A stretch of DNA of 55,169 bases from an uncultured Bacteroides sp. (GTDB taxonomy: Bacteria; Bacteroidota; Bacteroidia; Bacteroidales; Bacteroidaceae). Below the pieces are notes generated by a model. The model was not told the origin of the DNA, searched no databases, and worked only from the letters and a program-made list of their open reading frames with translations. The position numbers and the translations under genes were made by a program. Shown piece by piece: positions 1 through 7,629 of the stretch (the stretch's first letter is position 1; each line of letters begins with the position of its first letter). The stretch lies in the NCBI GenBank assembly GCA_902492205.1, contig CABUKU010000019.1:1-55169 (forward strand). The letters are read 5' to 3'.

Positions 1-114
1 TCCTACCGTTTCAATGAACCAAACGGGAGGTTTGCGGAATTTGAAGAAGCGGAGAATGAAGAGACGAGGGAAGCGGAAGTGAAGTGGGATAATGGGGAGT
101 GGAGAAAGAAATAA
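1..114 (+). CDS. 3' end of an unidentified gene
   Basis: Frame 1 is open from the window edge to a TAA at 112-114, giving the last 37 residues of a protein. The piece is rich in Glu and Lys and ends WDNGEWRKK. I do not recognise the family from this tail. It points the same way as the toxin-antitoxin pair that follows 61 bases later, but that pair has its own promoter-like box. The codon pattern looks like real coding sequence, but the fragment is too short to be certain. Confidence 0.45.
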   Translation, partial: SYRFNEPNGRFAEFEEAENEETREAEVKWDNGEWRKK

Positions 115-121
115 TTCACTA

Positions 122-155
122 TTTTCGTGAATTACAAAAACAAATATTATCTTTG
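122..155 (+). promoter_or_regulatory. Candidate promoter of higBA
   Basis: The Bacteroidetes -7 pattern TAnnTTTG is matched by TATCTTTG at 148-155. A TTTTCG at 122-127, 20 bases upstream, could be the -33 element. The toxin ATG lies 20 bases downstream at 176. This is a pattern match only. Confidence 0.5.
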
Positions 156-175
156 TATGGTTAAACAAATGGCTG

Positions 176-496
176 ATGAATATTAAATTTGAGAAAGAGT
201 ATCTTTCAGAACTTTACTATGACGGGAAATGCAGTGATAAAAAGCATCGTTTTCAGCCACAAGTAATCAGAGGGTATTTAAAATGTGTAATTGCACTCGA
301 AGAAGCCAAACGGGTAGAAGACTTGTTTCGATTCAATGCTTTAAATTATGAAAGATTGTCGGGAGATAAAAATGGATTATCGTCATTGAGAATCAATAAT
401 CAGTACCGTCTTGAATTCAGAGAGATTGTGAATTCAGAAAATGAACCTATGATTACGGTTTGTTCATTAGTTGATATTACAAATCATTATAAATAA
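176..496 (+). CDS. higB: HigB-type RelE/ParE superfamily toxin
   Basis: A 106-residue protein with the hallmarks of HigB toxins, ribosome-associated mRNA endonucleases of type II toxin-antitoxin systems. Residues 70-82 (SLRINNQYRLEFR) match the family core strand and basic residues, and the protein ends in the usual VDITNHYK-like strand. Length is typical (about 90-110). The next gene, 7 bases downstream, is a HigA-type antitoxin; toxin first, antitoxin second is the usual higBA order. The antitoxin normally represses the shared promoter. The toxin appears intact, with no truncation. Functional activity is inferred from the family. Confidence 0.9.
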   Translation: MNIKFEKEYLSELYYDGKCSDKKHRFQPQVIRGYLKCVIALEEAKRVEDLFRFNALNYERLSGDKNGLSSLRINNQYRLEFREIVNSENEPMITVCSLVDITNHYK

Positions 497-503
497 AGTT
501 ATT

Positions 504-818
504 ATGGGCAATTTAGGTTATTCTTTTACACCGTATCATCCCGGTGAACTTCTAAAAGAAGAATTGGAATGTAGAGAAATCCAACAAAAGGCATTTGCAC
601 ATAAACTTGGTATTTCTTACACTATGTTGAATGAAATCCTTAATGCAAAGCGCCCTGTAACCACAGATTTCGCTTTATTAATGGAAGCTGCTTTAGGTGT
701 GGAAGCAGAATTGCTGGTAAACATGCAAGCCCGCTACAACTTACAGGTGGCAAGATCTGACGAAAAAAATCAAATGCGCTGGAAAGAAATACGTAAAATC
801 TGCGCATCACTTCTTTAA
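504..818 (+). CDS. higA: HigA-type antitoxin, HTH DNA-binding
   Basis: A 104-residue helix-turn-helix protein. HPGE at residues 12-15 is the typical HigA start (HPGEiLkEEL), and residues about 26-65 form the HTH_3 fold. It should neutralise the preceding HigB toxin and repress the pair's own promoter. I chose the ATG at 504: it gives the canonical N-terminus and leaves a 7-base gap after the toxin stop, whereas the in-frame upstream start at 471 would add 11 unrelated residues overlapping the toxin gene. The C-terminal tail of about 25 charged residues is the usual toxin-binding region. Confidence 0.92.
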   Translation: MGNLGYSFTPYHPGELLKEELECREIQQKAFAHKLGISYTMLNEILNAKRPVTTDFALLMEAALGVEAELLVNMQARYNLQVARSDEKNQMRWKEIRKICASLL

Positions 819-837
819 TACCCAATAATTAAAAATG

Positions 838-871
838 GAGAGTTGACAGCTCTTTTTAACTCTCAACTCTC
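838..871. terminator. Possible bidirectional hairpin between higA and DUF4248
   Basis: GAGAGTT at 838-844 pairs with AACTCTC at 858-864, and a second copy of AACTCTC follows at 865-871. It lies between two convergent genes and has a T5 run in its loop. The stem is only 7 bp, so terminator function is uncertain. Confidence 0.35.
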
Positions 872-878
872 AACTAAA

Positions 879-1118
879 TCAAGGTTCTCCAATATACTCC
901 ACAATCAACCCCACCTGTTTGGGAGTAAACAACCGCACTGTATTATCATAACCTGTGACACGGAGTTCCTCCGTGAGTTTAACGTTCCTCTCCAACCAAC
1001 GGTTGAACTGCTTCAATGCGCCACTGCAACATACACCCGGCATATACATCATTGCCAATTCGCCTTTACCATAACCACGGATTACGAAACTACTATCCGA
1101 TTCAATCATACTGTTCAT
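879..1118 (-). CDS. DUF4248 family protein
   Basis: A 79-residue protein that I recognise as DUF4248, a small Bacteroidales family of unknown function. Visible hallmarks are the N-terminal FVIRGYGKGELAMMYMPG block and the central ALKQFNRWLERN helix. In Bacteroides this family usually sits divergently beside an HU-like gene and a smalltalk gene, as it does here. The start at 1118 has a GGAA-type purine stretch upstream; a second Met four codons in is also possible. No enzymatic motif is visible and I assign no function. Confidence 0.85.
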   Translation of the reverse strand: MNSMIESDSSFVIRGYGKGELAMMYMPGVCCSGALKQFNRWLERNVKLTEELRVTGYDNTVRLFTPKQVGLIVEYIGEP

Positions 1119-1154
1119 GTTATATTCCTTTTTGGTTTACTTCGTAAAGTTACA

Positions 1155-1162
1155 CAAATATA
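1155..1162 (-). promoter_or_regulatory. Candidate -7 box for the DUF4248 gene
   Basis: CAAATATA on the plus strand reads TATATTTG on the minus strand, matching TAnnTTTG, 37 bases before the DUF4248 start. No clear -33 TTTG at proper spacing was found. Confidence 0.4.
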
Positions 1163-1259
1163 AAAGGAAGAACAAATAAAGCACATGGTATATATCGACT
1201 TATCTACACCGCTACATTCCCTTTACAACAAAGGCTTACAAGCAACAAACGCGTTACCT

Positions 1260-1267
1260 TATCTTTG
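1260..1267 (+). promoter_or_regulatory. Candidate -7 box for the HU-like gene
   Basis: TATCTTTG matches TAnnTTTG, 67 bases before the HU-like start. The -33 element is not obvious. Confidence 0.4.
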
Positions 1268-1334
1268 CAAAGTAATCGATTACAAGTAACAAATTATTCA
1301 TTACTAATTATTCACTTTTAATTTAAAAAACATT

Positions 1335-1766
1335 ATGGCAGTAAAGTATTCAGTAGTGGCGCGTAAGAACCCGATGTCGCCAGAAGCTCCAAAGAAGTAT
1401 TATGCACAAGCACAGGCAGCAGGAGAAACAAGCCTTGAACTCATGGCAAAGAGAATAGAAAGACTATGCACGGTAACCCGACCGGACATCCTCGCAGTGC
1501 TCGCAGGTCTGCAAATCACAGTGATTGATGCACTCGAAAACGGAGAGATCGCCCGTTTGGGAGACTTGGGATGTTTGCAAGTCTCGGTATCGAGCTATCC
1601 GGCAGTTACCGAAAAAGACTACTCGACAGAGAAAATAAGAAAAGCGAAAATCAACTACCGACCGAGCAGCGAATTGAAGGATATGCTGAAAACACTGGAC
1701 TTTGAGCAGGTGAGCAAATTACCGGTGAAAGAAAAAAAGAAGGAAGAATTGGCAGCAGGGGAGTAA
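1335..1766 (+). CDS. HU-like (HU-HIG type) DNA-binding protein
   Basis: A 143-residue protein of the Bacteroidales HU-related group. It starts MAVKYSVVARKNPMSPEAPKKYYAQ, typical of this family, followed by a helical region (about residues 35-70) and the HU-like DNA-binding half (residues 75-118) containing GEIARLGDLGCLQVSVSS. The C-terminal tail is highly charged (KEKKKEEL). It probably binds DNA as a dimer, but these proteins are longer than classical HU (about 90 residues) and their role is not settled. It precedes the smalltalk gene by 52 bases; in many Bacteroides an N-acetylmuramoyl-L-alanine amidase follows, and that gene is absent here. Confidence 0.88.
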   Translation: MAVKYSVVARKNPMSPEAPKKYYAQAQAAGETSLELMAKRIERLCTVTRPDILAVLAGLQITVIDALENGEIARLGDLGCLQVSVSSYPAVTEKDYSTEKIRKAKINYRPSSELKDMLKTLDFEQVSKLPVKEKKKEELAAGE

Positions 1767-1777
1767 AAACAGTATTT

Positions 1778-1810
1778 ACTAATCACTAATCATTAACTCA
1801 CTAATCACTA
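1778..1810. repeat. TTAGTGATTAGTG-type simple repeat, copy 1
   Basis: The intergenic spacer between the HU-like and smalltalk genes is built from ACTAATCACTA units (two full copies, at 1778-1788 and 1800-1810). The same word recurs as inverted repeats at 6332-6397 and 28511-28584, always between genes. Confidence 0.7.
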
Positions 1811-1818
1811 AAAAAATC

Positions 1819-1923
1819 ATGGCAGAAAACAAAAAGAGTATTTGGGGAACTGTCCTCAAAATTGTAATCGCGGTGGCAACAGCCATAGCAAGTGCGGTGG
1901 GATTAACCTCGTGCATGGGATAA
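1819..1923 (+). CDS. Smalltalk family small protein
   Basis: A 34-residue protein: charged start MAENKKSIWG, one hydrophobic helix (VLKIVIAVATAIASAVG), then LTSCMG before the stop. This is the pattern of the smalltalk family of Bacteroidales. The LTSC ending resembles a lipobox, but it sits at the C-terminus with one membrane segment before it, so the mature lipoprotein would be only two residues. The gene usually precedes a peptidoglycan amidase; here a terminator follows 9 bases later and no amidase is present. Function unknown. Confidence 0.82.
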   Translation: MAENKKSIWGTVLKIVIAVATAIASAVGLTSCMG

Positions 1924-1924
1924 G

Positions 1925-1954
1925 ACAAAAAAGGCTGTTCCTTTCGGAACAGCC
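1925..1954 (-). terminator. Terminator of the RND efflux operon
   Basis: GGCTGTTCC (1933-1941) pairs perfectly with GGAACAGCC (1946-1954) around a TTTC loop. On the minus strand the stem is followed by TTTTTTGTC, so it ends the efflux operon. It may also stop transcripts from the smalltalk side. Confidence 0.85.
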
Positions 1955-1978
1955 CCTCCTTCCATTCTAATTAAATAA

Positions 1979-3268
1979 TCACCTTGCGGCAATTACTTTC
2001 TTGTATTCAGCCAATGCCATTTTATGAGCAAGCAATGAACTGATAATATTACTGCGGGCCTGAGTCCATGAAAGTTGTGCACTGAGCACATCAACCATAG
2101 ATGCCTTTCCTTCATTATATGAGAAAGTAACCAAATCCAAATTCTCCTGTGCCAAATCTTCATTCTCGGTAGCTATGGATACCTGTTCTTCCGTTTGGGT
2201 TATCTTTGTCCATGCAGCCGAAAACTCTTCATTGATATTATCGGCAACATAGGTTTGCTGGTACTTCTTTATATTGATTAACGCACGATTTTGTATGCTG
2301 GTCTGACGGCGTTCCCCCCAGCGAAGAATAGGAACACTGAGACTAATGCCTGTCATTGCATTGAAATCGGGATCACCGGGAATTAATCCGGGAATTTTCA
2401 AATTAGGAATACCCCACCCTCCGCTTACATACATGCTCAAAGTAGGGTTATACTTTGAAATCGCTGCTTTGCGAACTGCCTGCTGACGCTCAATATCAAT
2501 GGAAGAACTCACGTAATCGGGACGGCGGCTCAGCACTTCATCCAAAGTAAGCACTACCGGTTTGGGACAAGGAGCATTAATCTCCATCAACTCTTCCATA
2601 GGAGCATTGGGCTCCACTCCCATAAGGATATGAAGATTCTGCATTGCCAGAATATAATTCTTATTTGCAATACTTCGCTGAAGTTCGGCTTCTTTCAACC
2701 GGGTGGTTATCATCAACAAGTCCGTACGCGAAATCATTCCGTCCTGAAAACGGTCGGAAATAACATCATGTTGTTTCTTTACAATATCATAAAATTCCTG
2801 TGCCGACTTGTAAAGAGCCAAGTTTGCCGAAGCATTCCAATAAGCAGCGTTTGCCTGATAATATATCTGGTCGATAGTAAGTTCCTCACTCAACTGGCTG
2901 ATTTCATAATCATATCCGGCAATCCTTTCCTGTGCTTTCAAAGCTCCACCCGTGTAGAGCGGTTGCGAAAGCGCCAACTGCGCACCATATGTGTGATTAA
3001 AATGGTCGTTCCATTTATCTATCTCTTTTAAATTGAGACTGGCATCCGCACTCAGGTCTACTTTGGGAAGATAACCTTTAAAGGCAATCTTGGTATTTGC
3101 TTCGGTTGCCTTGGTCTGTTCCTTGGATTGTTTAAACGTCTGGCTGTAATCCAAAACCCTTTCACGGTAGGTTTCCAGCAACAGTTTCTCTTGTGAATAA
3201 ACACCAAGTGACGACAATAACGCCAAAACGAATAATATACTTTTATTATATTTCATTTCTCCATTCAT
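1979..3268 (-). CDS. TolC-family outer-membrane efflux channel
   Basis: A 429-residue outer-membrane efflux protein that should form the exit duct of the tripartite pump encoded just upstream. An N-terminal signal peptide (ILFVLALLSSLGVYSQ) is followed by two OEP repeats with long helices: ALAEYKK-like and TDLLMITTRLKEAELQ in the first, SMVDVLSAQLSWTQARSN in the second. Length fits the family (420-480). It begins 8 bases after the pump gene stop. The start at 3268 is annotated, but an ATG four codons later (3256) gives the cleaner signal peptide. Substrate cannot be deduced. Confidence 0.92.
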   Translation of the reverse strand: MNGEMKYNKSILFVLALLSSLGVYSQEKLLLETYRERVLDYSQTFKQSKEQTKATEANTKIAFKGYLPKVDLSADASLNLKEIDKWNDHFNHTYGAQLALSQPLYTGGALKAQERIAGYDYEISQLSEELTIDQIYYQANAAYWNASANLALYKSAQEFYDIVKKQHDVISDRFQDGMISRTDLLMITTRLKEAELQRSIANKNYILAMQNLHILMGVEPNAPMEELMEINAPCPKPVVLTLDEVLSRRPDYVSSSIDIERQQAVRKAAISKYNPTLSMYVSGGWGIPNLKIPGLIPGDPDFNAMTGISLSVPILRWGERRQTSIQNRALINIKKYQQTYVADNINEEFSAAWTKITQTEEQVSIATENEDLAQENLDLVTFSYNEGKASMVDVLSAQLSWTQARSNIISSLLAHKMALAEYKKVIAAR

Positions 3269-3276
3269 TTAAAATT

Positions 3277-6200
3277 CTAACTATGTATCTTCAATATGGC
3301 ACAGAAGGTTACAGGCAACACAAACAGTGTCAATGCCGAAGCCACAAGCAGTCCACCCATAATGGTAGCAGCCATTCCGCCAAACATGGCATCAAACAAT
3401 AGGGGAAGCATACCCAAGATAGTGGTTCCCGAAGCCATTGCCACAGGTACAATACGGCTGACGGTGGCAGACACAACAGCATCGAGCGGTTCTTTGCCCG
3501 CACGCTTCTCGACTCCGATCTGGTCAACAAGCACAATCGCATTTTTAATGTTCATACCAATCAACCCCAACAAACCGAGAATAGAGAAGAAGTCGAATGT
3601 TTTGCCTGTCACCAAAAGTCCCAGCACCACACCGATGAAGATAAGAGGTATCATCAGCAAGATAGCGACAGGACGGCGATAAGTGCGGAACAGCAACAAC
3701 AGTGTGACAAACATAAGGAAGAAAGTCAACGGCAGGTTGGCGGCCAACGCTGAATTGGATTCATCCTGGCTTTCCTGTTCTCCAAAGAATTTCATGGTAT
3801 AACCTTCGGGCACTTTCATTTCTTGTTTCACAGCACTCCACACTTCATTGAAGGCTGCAATAGCATTATATCCACGGGCAGGATCGCACTGTGCCATCAT
3901 CACCATCTGACGGTTATAGTCTTTCACATTACTGAAACGGTAAGACAAATCGAAATTGCTCACCACTTGTTCGAGAGTGGTAGTCACATCTCTTGAACCA
4001 AAGACAGGCAATGTGCGCAAATCATTGATGCTGAACGAATCCATGTTATTACCTTTCAGCAAAATGGGCATTAACACATCACCTTCACGGTATTCGCCCA
4101 AAGCCATGCCGTTTGTACCTATCTGAATGGATTGCGCCATAGACTGGCGGGACACTCCCATGCCAAGCGCACGCTCCTGAGAAAATATAGGATGCCAAAC
4201 AGGAACTTTATTCCCCCAACTATTACGGATATTGATAAGGTTAGGATTGCGGTGCATGATTTCTATCGCTTTATTGGTAAGCATCTGCAACGTATCTACA
4301 TTGTTCCCGATAAAGCCTATTTCAATAGCCGCATCTACTGCCGGAGACAGCTTGAACAAACTGGTTCTGGCAAGAATATCGGGATAATTCTCTTTCATAT
4401 AACGGTCAAAAGCCGTCTCCTTTTCTTTTGTATATTTGCTGTCTTTCAATTCTACAAGCACATTGGCGAAATTAGGTTTCGGACCTACGGAAGTGCTTGC
4501 CAGATAGTAACGGAGAGGGGTGTTTCCCATAGTAACGGAAACATTTTTCACTTCGGGATCTTCCAACAAATGTTTTTCCACTTTCTGCATCTCGCGCTGC
4601 ACTTCCAAAATGCTATATCCGTCGGGGAAGAAACAGTCTGCACGATAATAGGGTTTGTCCAGATTCGGGAAGAAGTTTTGAGGCATAAGCCCCATAGTTA
4701 CCAACGAAGCTATAAACAAAGCTATCACTGCCGTTAAAGTGTACCAACGGTATTTGATAAGCAGGGTAAGTATCTTGGCAAACTTATGATAGAAAGGTTT
4801 GTCATAAGGATCTTTTCCCGATTTGGAAGGTTCTTCTTTCAAAATAAAATTTCCGAAAGTAGTGGTTTGTGTCAATGCCAAAATCCAGCTCAAGCCCAAA
4901 GAGATAGCCAATACAATGAACAAAGGCTTCACAATCTCGGCAACAGCCGAAGGTGCCAGATACAAAGGCAAGAAAGAACAAATAGCAATGAAAGTAGCTC
5001 CCAACAATCCCCATTGAGGTCCCGTAGCCCCGTCAATCAAGGCTTTTCGCCGTTTCACTCCGCGGGCAATCGCTATCTGGGCATTATCGGTCACCACTAT
5101 GGCATTGTCCACCAGCATACCCATCGCAATGATGAAACCTGCCAGAGAGGTGCGGTTCAAGCCCACTCCGAGGAAAGACATAATGAGCAGCGTTCCACCA
5201 ATAGAGAAGATAAGCGAAGAACCGATAAGAACTCCTGCCCTCATTCCCATTACCACCATAATTATCAGGATAACGATGGCAACGGATTCGATCAGGTTAA
5301 TAATAAACCCGTTGTTGGCTTCCTTGGCTATGACATTCTCAGGATAAAGAGATATGAGATTCAATCCGACAGGCATCAAAGGCAGTAGTTCCTCCAGACG
5401 CTCATCAACCAAATCTCCCGTTTTTACAACGTCTTTCTGAGGATCGGAGGAAACACCGATACCAATGGCACGTTTACCGTTTACATGCATAATGGTTGAA
5501 GGCGGGTCCATATATCCTTTTTCTATCGTAGCAATGTCACCCAAACGGATTTGCTGACCGGAGTTTGTGGTAATCAACTGATTACGTATGTCATTCAGAT
5601 TGGTATAAGTACCGTTGGCAATGACACGCAACTGAAGCTGATCTGCATTTATCTCACCGGTATTGATTATCTGGTTCTGCGATTGCAGAAGCTGTGCCAA
5701 CTGTGTGGGATCGATCCCCATTCCCGCCAGTTTATTAACGGACATGAAGATATTGACAACCTCCGTTTGAGTTCCGAAAAGAGCGACTTTCATCACACCG
5801 TCGGCAGTTATCACCTGAGTTTTTATACGTTCAGCCCAATCACGCATTTCTTCATAAGAGAAACCGTCATCGGCAGTCAGCCCGTAATAGATGCCGAACA
5901 CATCTCCGAAGTCGTCGGACACGGTAGGGACAGATGCCCCCGAAGGAAGACTAGGCTGTATATTCAGCACTTTTCTTCTAAGTTCATCCCATTTCTGGGG
6001 AATGCTGGAAGCCGCAAGGCTGGGTTGCAGCTCGAAAGTGATTTTGGAAATTCCATACATCGATTCGGACTTTATCTTATAAACTCCGCTCATGGACTGG
6101 ATTTCACGGGATATGGGTTCGGTAACCAAACGTTCCACCTCGGCAGGGGTGGCGCCCGGATAACGGGTAATAATCACCGCCGACTTAATGACGAACGGTG

Positions 6201-6312
6201 CATCTTCCTTCTTTCCCAGATTACCGAAAGAGAATACTCCCCCAATCAGCAACACGAAAAGAAAGAAGTAGATAATCTTGGTATTATCTAATGAATATTT
6301 TGCTAAGTTCAT
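3277..6312 (-). CDS. RND efflux pump, inner-membrane permease
   Basis: A 1011-residue AcrB/MexB-type pump: an N-terminal membrane helix (residues 11-29), a periplasmic porter half, helices about 335-490, a second porter half (560-850), and the last helix bundle to the C-terminus. It should exchange protons for drugs or other amphiphiles through the adaptor and TolC-like neighbours. In the proton-relay motif (GMLVDNAIVV, residues 398-407) AcrB's Asp-Asp pair is Asp402-Asn403; Lys923 in MNIKNAIVLV matches AcrB Lys940. Loss of the second Asp suggests a different protonation scheme, although such motifs are common in Bacteroidetes RND pumps. Substrate unknown. Confidence 0.94.
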   Translation of the reverse strand: MNLAKYSLDNTKIIYFFLFVLLIGGVFSFGNLGKKEDAPFVIKSAVIITRYPGATPAEVERLVTEPISREIQSMSGVYKIKSESMYGISKITFELQPSLAASSIPQKWDELRRKVLNIQPSLPSGASVPTVSDDFGDVFGIYYGLTADDGFSYEEMRDWAERIKTQVITADGVMKVALFGTQTEVVNIFMSVNKLAGMGIDPTQLAQLLQSQNQIINTGEINADQLQLRVIANGTYTNLNDIRNQLITTNSGQQIRLGDIATIEKGYMDPPSTIMHVNGKRAIGIGVSSDPQKDVVKTGDLVDERLEELLPLMPVGLNLISLYPENVIAKEANNGFIINLIESVAIVILIIMVVMGMRAGVLIGSSLIFSIGGTLLIMSFLGVGLNRTSLAGFIIAMGMLVDNAIVVTDNAQIAIARGVKRRKALIDGATGPQWGLLGATFIAICSFLPLYLAPSAVAEIVKPLFIVLAISLGLSWILALTQTTTFGNFILKEEPSKSGKDPYDKPFYHKFAKILTLLIKYRWYTLTAVIALFIASLVTMGLMPQNFFPNLDKPYYRADCFFPDGYSILEVQREMQKVEKHLLEDPEVKNVSVTMGNTPLRYYLASTSVGPKPNFANVLVELKDSKYTKEKETAFDRYMKENYPDILARTSLFKLSPAVDAAIEIGFIGNNVDTLQMLTNKAIEIMHRNPNLINIRNSWGNKVPVWHPIFSQERALGMGVSRQSMAQSIQIGTNGMALGEYREGDVLMPILLKGNNMDSFSINDLRTLPVFGSRDVTTTLEQVVSNFDLSYRFSNVKDYNRQMVMMAQCDPARGYNAIAAFNEVWSAVKQEMKVPEGYTMKFFGEQESQDESNSALAANLPLTFFLMFVTLLLLFRTYRRPVAILLMIPLIFIGVVLGLLVTGKTFDFFSILGLLGLIGMNIKNAIVLVDQIGVEKRAGKEPLDAVVSATVSRIVPVAMASGTTILGMLPLLFDAMFGGMAATIMGGLLVASALTLFVLPVTFCAILKIHS

Positions 6313-6331
6313 TTGTTTAATTATTAGTGGT

Positions 6332-6397
6332 TAGTGATTAGTGTTTAGTGTTTTTGTGATTAGCGGTAAACTAATCATCACTAAACACTAATCACTA
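6332..6397. repeat. Perfect 19-bp inverted repeat of the TTAGTG family, copy 2
   Basis: TAGTGATTAGTGTTTAGTG at 6332-6350 is the exact reverse complement of 6379-6397, with a 28-base loop. The right arm overlaps the stop codon of the adaptor gene, so its mRNA would end in a 19-bp stem before the pump gene. There is no U-tract directly after it on the minus strand, so it may serve as an mRNA stabiliser or gene-ratio element rather than a full terminator (inference). Confidence 0.8.
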
Positions 6398-7450
6398 TTG
6401 AATAGGATTTACTTTTTCTCCGTTCACAATTTGATATACACCGGCTGTCACAACAACCTCACCGGCTTTAAGACCTTTGGAAATCAAAGCCTTGCTATCA
6501 CGGCTGGGAGAATAGACTTCCACCACACGACGTTCCACTGTGTTGTCGCTCTTCAGAATCCATACACTGGTTTCACCCGTTGTAGGTTCGTCAAACACTG
6601 CACTCAAAGGAACTACCATCAGGCTCTCATCGAGGAATGTGCCGATATTGGCACTGAAACGAACATTACAAGTGAAACCGGGTTTTACGATATACACCGA
6701 TTTATCGAATGCAGGATCGTCAATAGTAATAGTTACGGGAAGTCCTGCACCATCGGCGGATACTTCGAGGAATTCTTCCAACTTAGCGTTGAAAACTTTA
6801 CCTTTATAGTTATCGAACTCCACTTTGTAACTAAGGTTCTTCGCACGCAATAAATAAAGGTAAGCATCCGGAATCACGAATTTGATGCGCAGTTTATTGG
6901 TATTTACCAGTTTCACAACCGGCATTCCCGACATTGTGCGCTGAAAATTCTCTGCCATTTTCTCTTCAATGGAGCCATCGAACGGCGCGTATAAACGGGC
7001 GTCACGCATATTATTACTCGAAAGTTCGTAGGCTGACTTAGCTTTCTGATAGGAAGCTACGCTCATTTCATATTCTTGTGTGGAAATAGCCTGCTTTGAA
7101 AGCAAACGCTTATTTCGCTCCAACTGGGCTGATGCTGTTTCATAAGAAGCCTTATCGGCAGCATATTGCGGCGCGATGTCCCGCGTATCAATTTCCGCAA
7201 TCAGTTGTCCCTTTTGTACTTTCTGTCCTTCTACAACAGGAAGTTTAATAATTTGTCCGCTGACACGGAACGCTAATTTTACAAAGTCCACAGCCTCTGT
7301 TATTCCGGCAAAGTCTTTGTTTATTTCCGAATTTGATTCAACAACCGCTGTCTTTACAGGACGGACGGTTTTACTTCCCTGATCGCCTTTCGAACCGCAT
7401 GAAGCAAATACTAAAAGCGATAAGGCAACGAATAGAAAACACTTTTTCAT
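6395..7450 (-). CDS. RND efflux periplasmic adaptor (membrane fusion lipoprotein)
   Basis: A 351-residue HlyD/MexA-type adaptor. The N-terminus is a lipoprotein signal with lipobox FASC, lipidated at Cys18. Then come the half-lipoyl strand (GQIIKLPVVEGQKVQKGQLIAEID), an alpha-hairpin (residues about 90-140), the second lipoyl half (YAPFDGSIEEK), and beta-barrel and membrane-proximal domains to residue 351. It bridges the pump and the TolC-like channel. It is the first gene of the operon, directly behind a strong promoter match. A putative operator overlaps that promoter. Confidence 0.93.
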   Translation of the reverse strand: MKKCFLFVALSLLVFASCGSKGDQGSKTVRPVKTAVVESNSEINKDFAGITEAVDFVKLAFRVSGQIIKLPVVEGQKVQKGQLIAEIDTRDIAPQYAADKASYETASAQLERNKRLLSKQAISTQEYEMSVASYQKAKSAYELSSNNMRDARLYAPFDGSIEEKMAENFQRTMSGMPVVKLVNTNKLRIKFVIPDAYLYLLRAKNLSYKVEFDNYKGKVFNAKLEEFLEVSADGAGLPVTITIDDPAFDKSVYIVKPGFTCNVRFSANIGTFLDESLMVVPLSAVFDEPTTGETSVWILKSDNTVERRVVEVYSPSRDSKALISKGLKAGEVVVTAGVYQIVNGEKVNPIQ

Positions 7451-7493
7451 TCTTGTCGTGTAATTAATTTAATAAATTAGTTCTTGCAGGGGG

Positions 7494-7530
7494 CAAAGGT
7501 ATATGAAAACTTTTTAACTACAAAAAGTTT
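7494..7530 (-). promoter_or_regulatory. Efflux operon promoter with an overlapping inverted repeat
   Basis: On the minus strand TACCTTTG (plus 7494-7501) is the -7 box and TTTG (plus 7521-7524) the -33 box, 19 bases apart, a textbook Bacteroides promoter 43 bases before the adaptor ATG. A 9-bp inverted repeat, AAACTTTTT (7507-7515) and AAAAAGTTT (7522-7530), lies between and over these boxes and could be a repressor operator. Confidence 0.75.
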
Positions 7531-7576
7531 CTAAAGTTTTATATACTTTATACAACCTGATTATCAAATACGAAAA

Positions 7577-7607
7577 AGGCCTCAATACTGCATGAGCATT
7601 GAGGCCT
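7577..7607 (-). terminator. Terminator after fmt
   Basis: AGGCCTCAAT (7577-7586) pairs perfectly with ATTGAGGCCT (7598-7607). On the minus strand the stem is followed by TTTTCG, 23 bases beyond the fmt stop. Confidence 0.88.
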
Positions 7608-7629
7608 ATCTATATAATAAAATATAAAA

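Noticed and set aside
843..1163. Reading frame opposite the DUF4248 gene
   Set aside because: Runs through the DUF4248 coding strand's complement and its promoter; composition is not protein-like.
5551..6291. Long reading frame opposite the RND pump gene (246 codons)
   Set aside because: It is antisense to a clear pump gene, with no family motif, and mirrors the codon pattern of the real gene.
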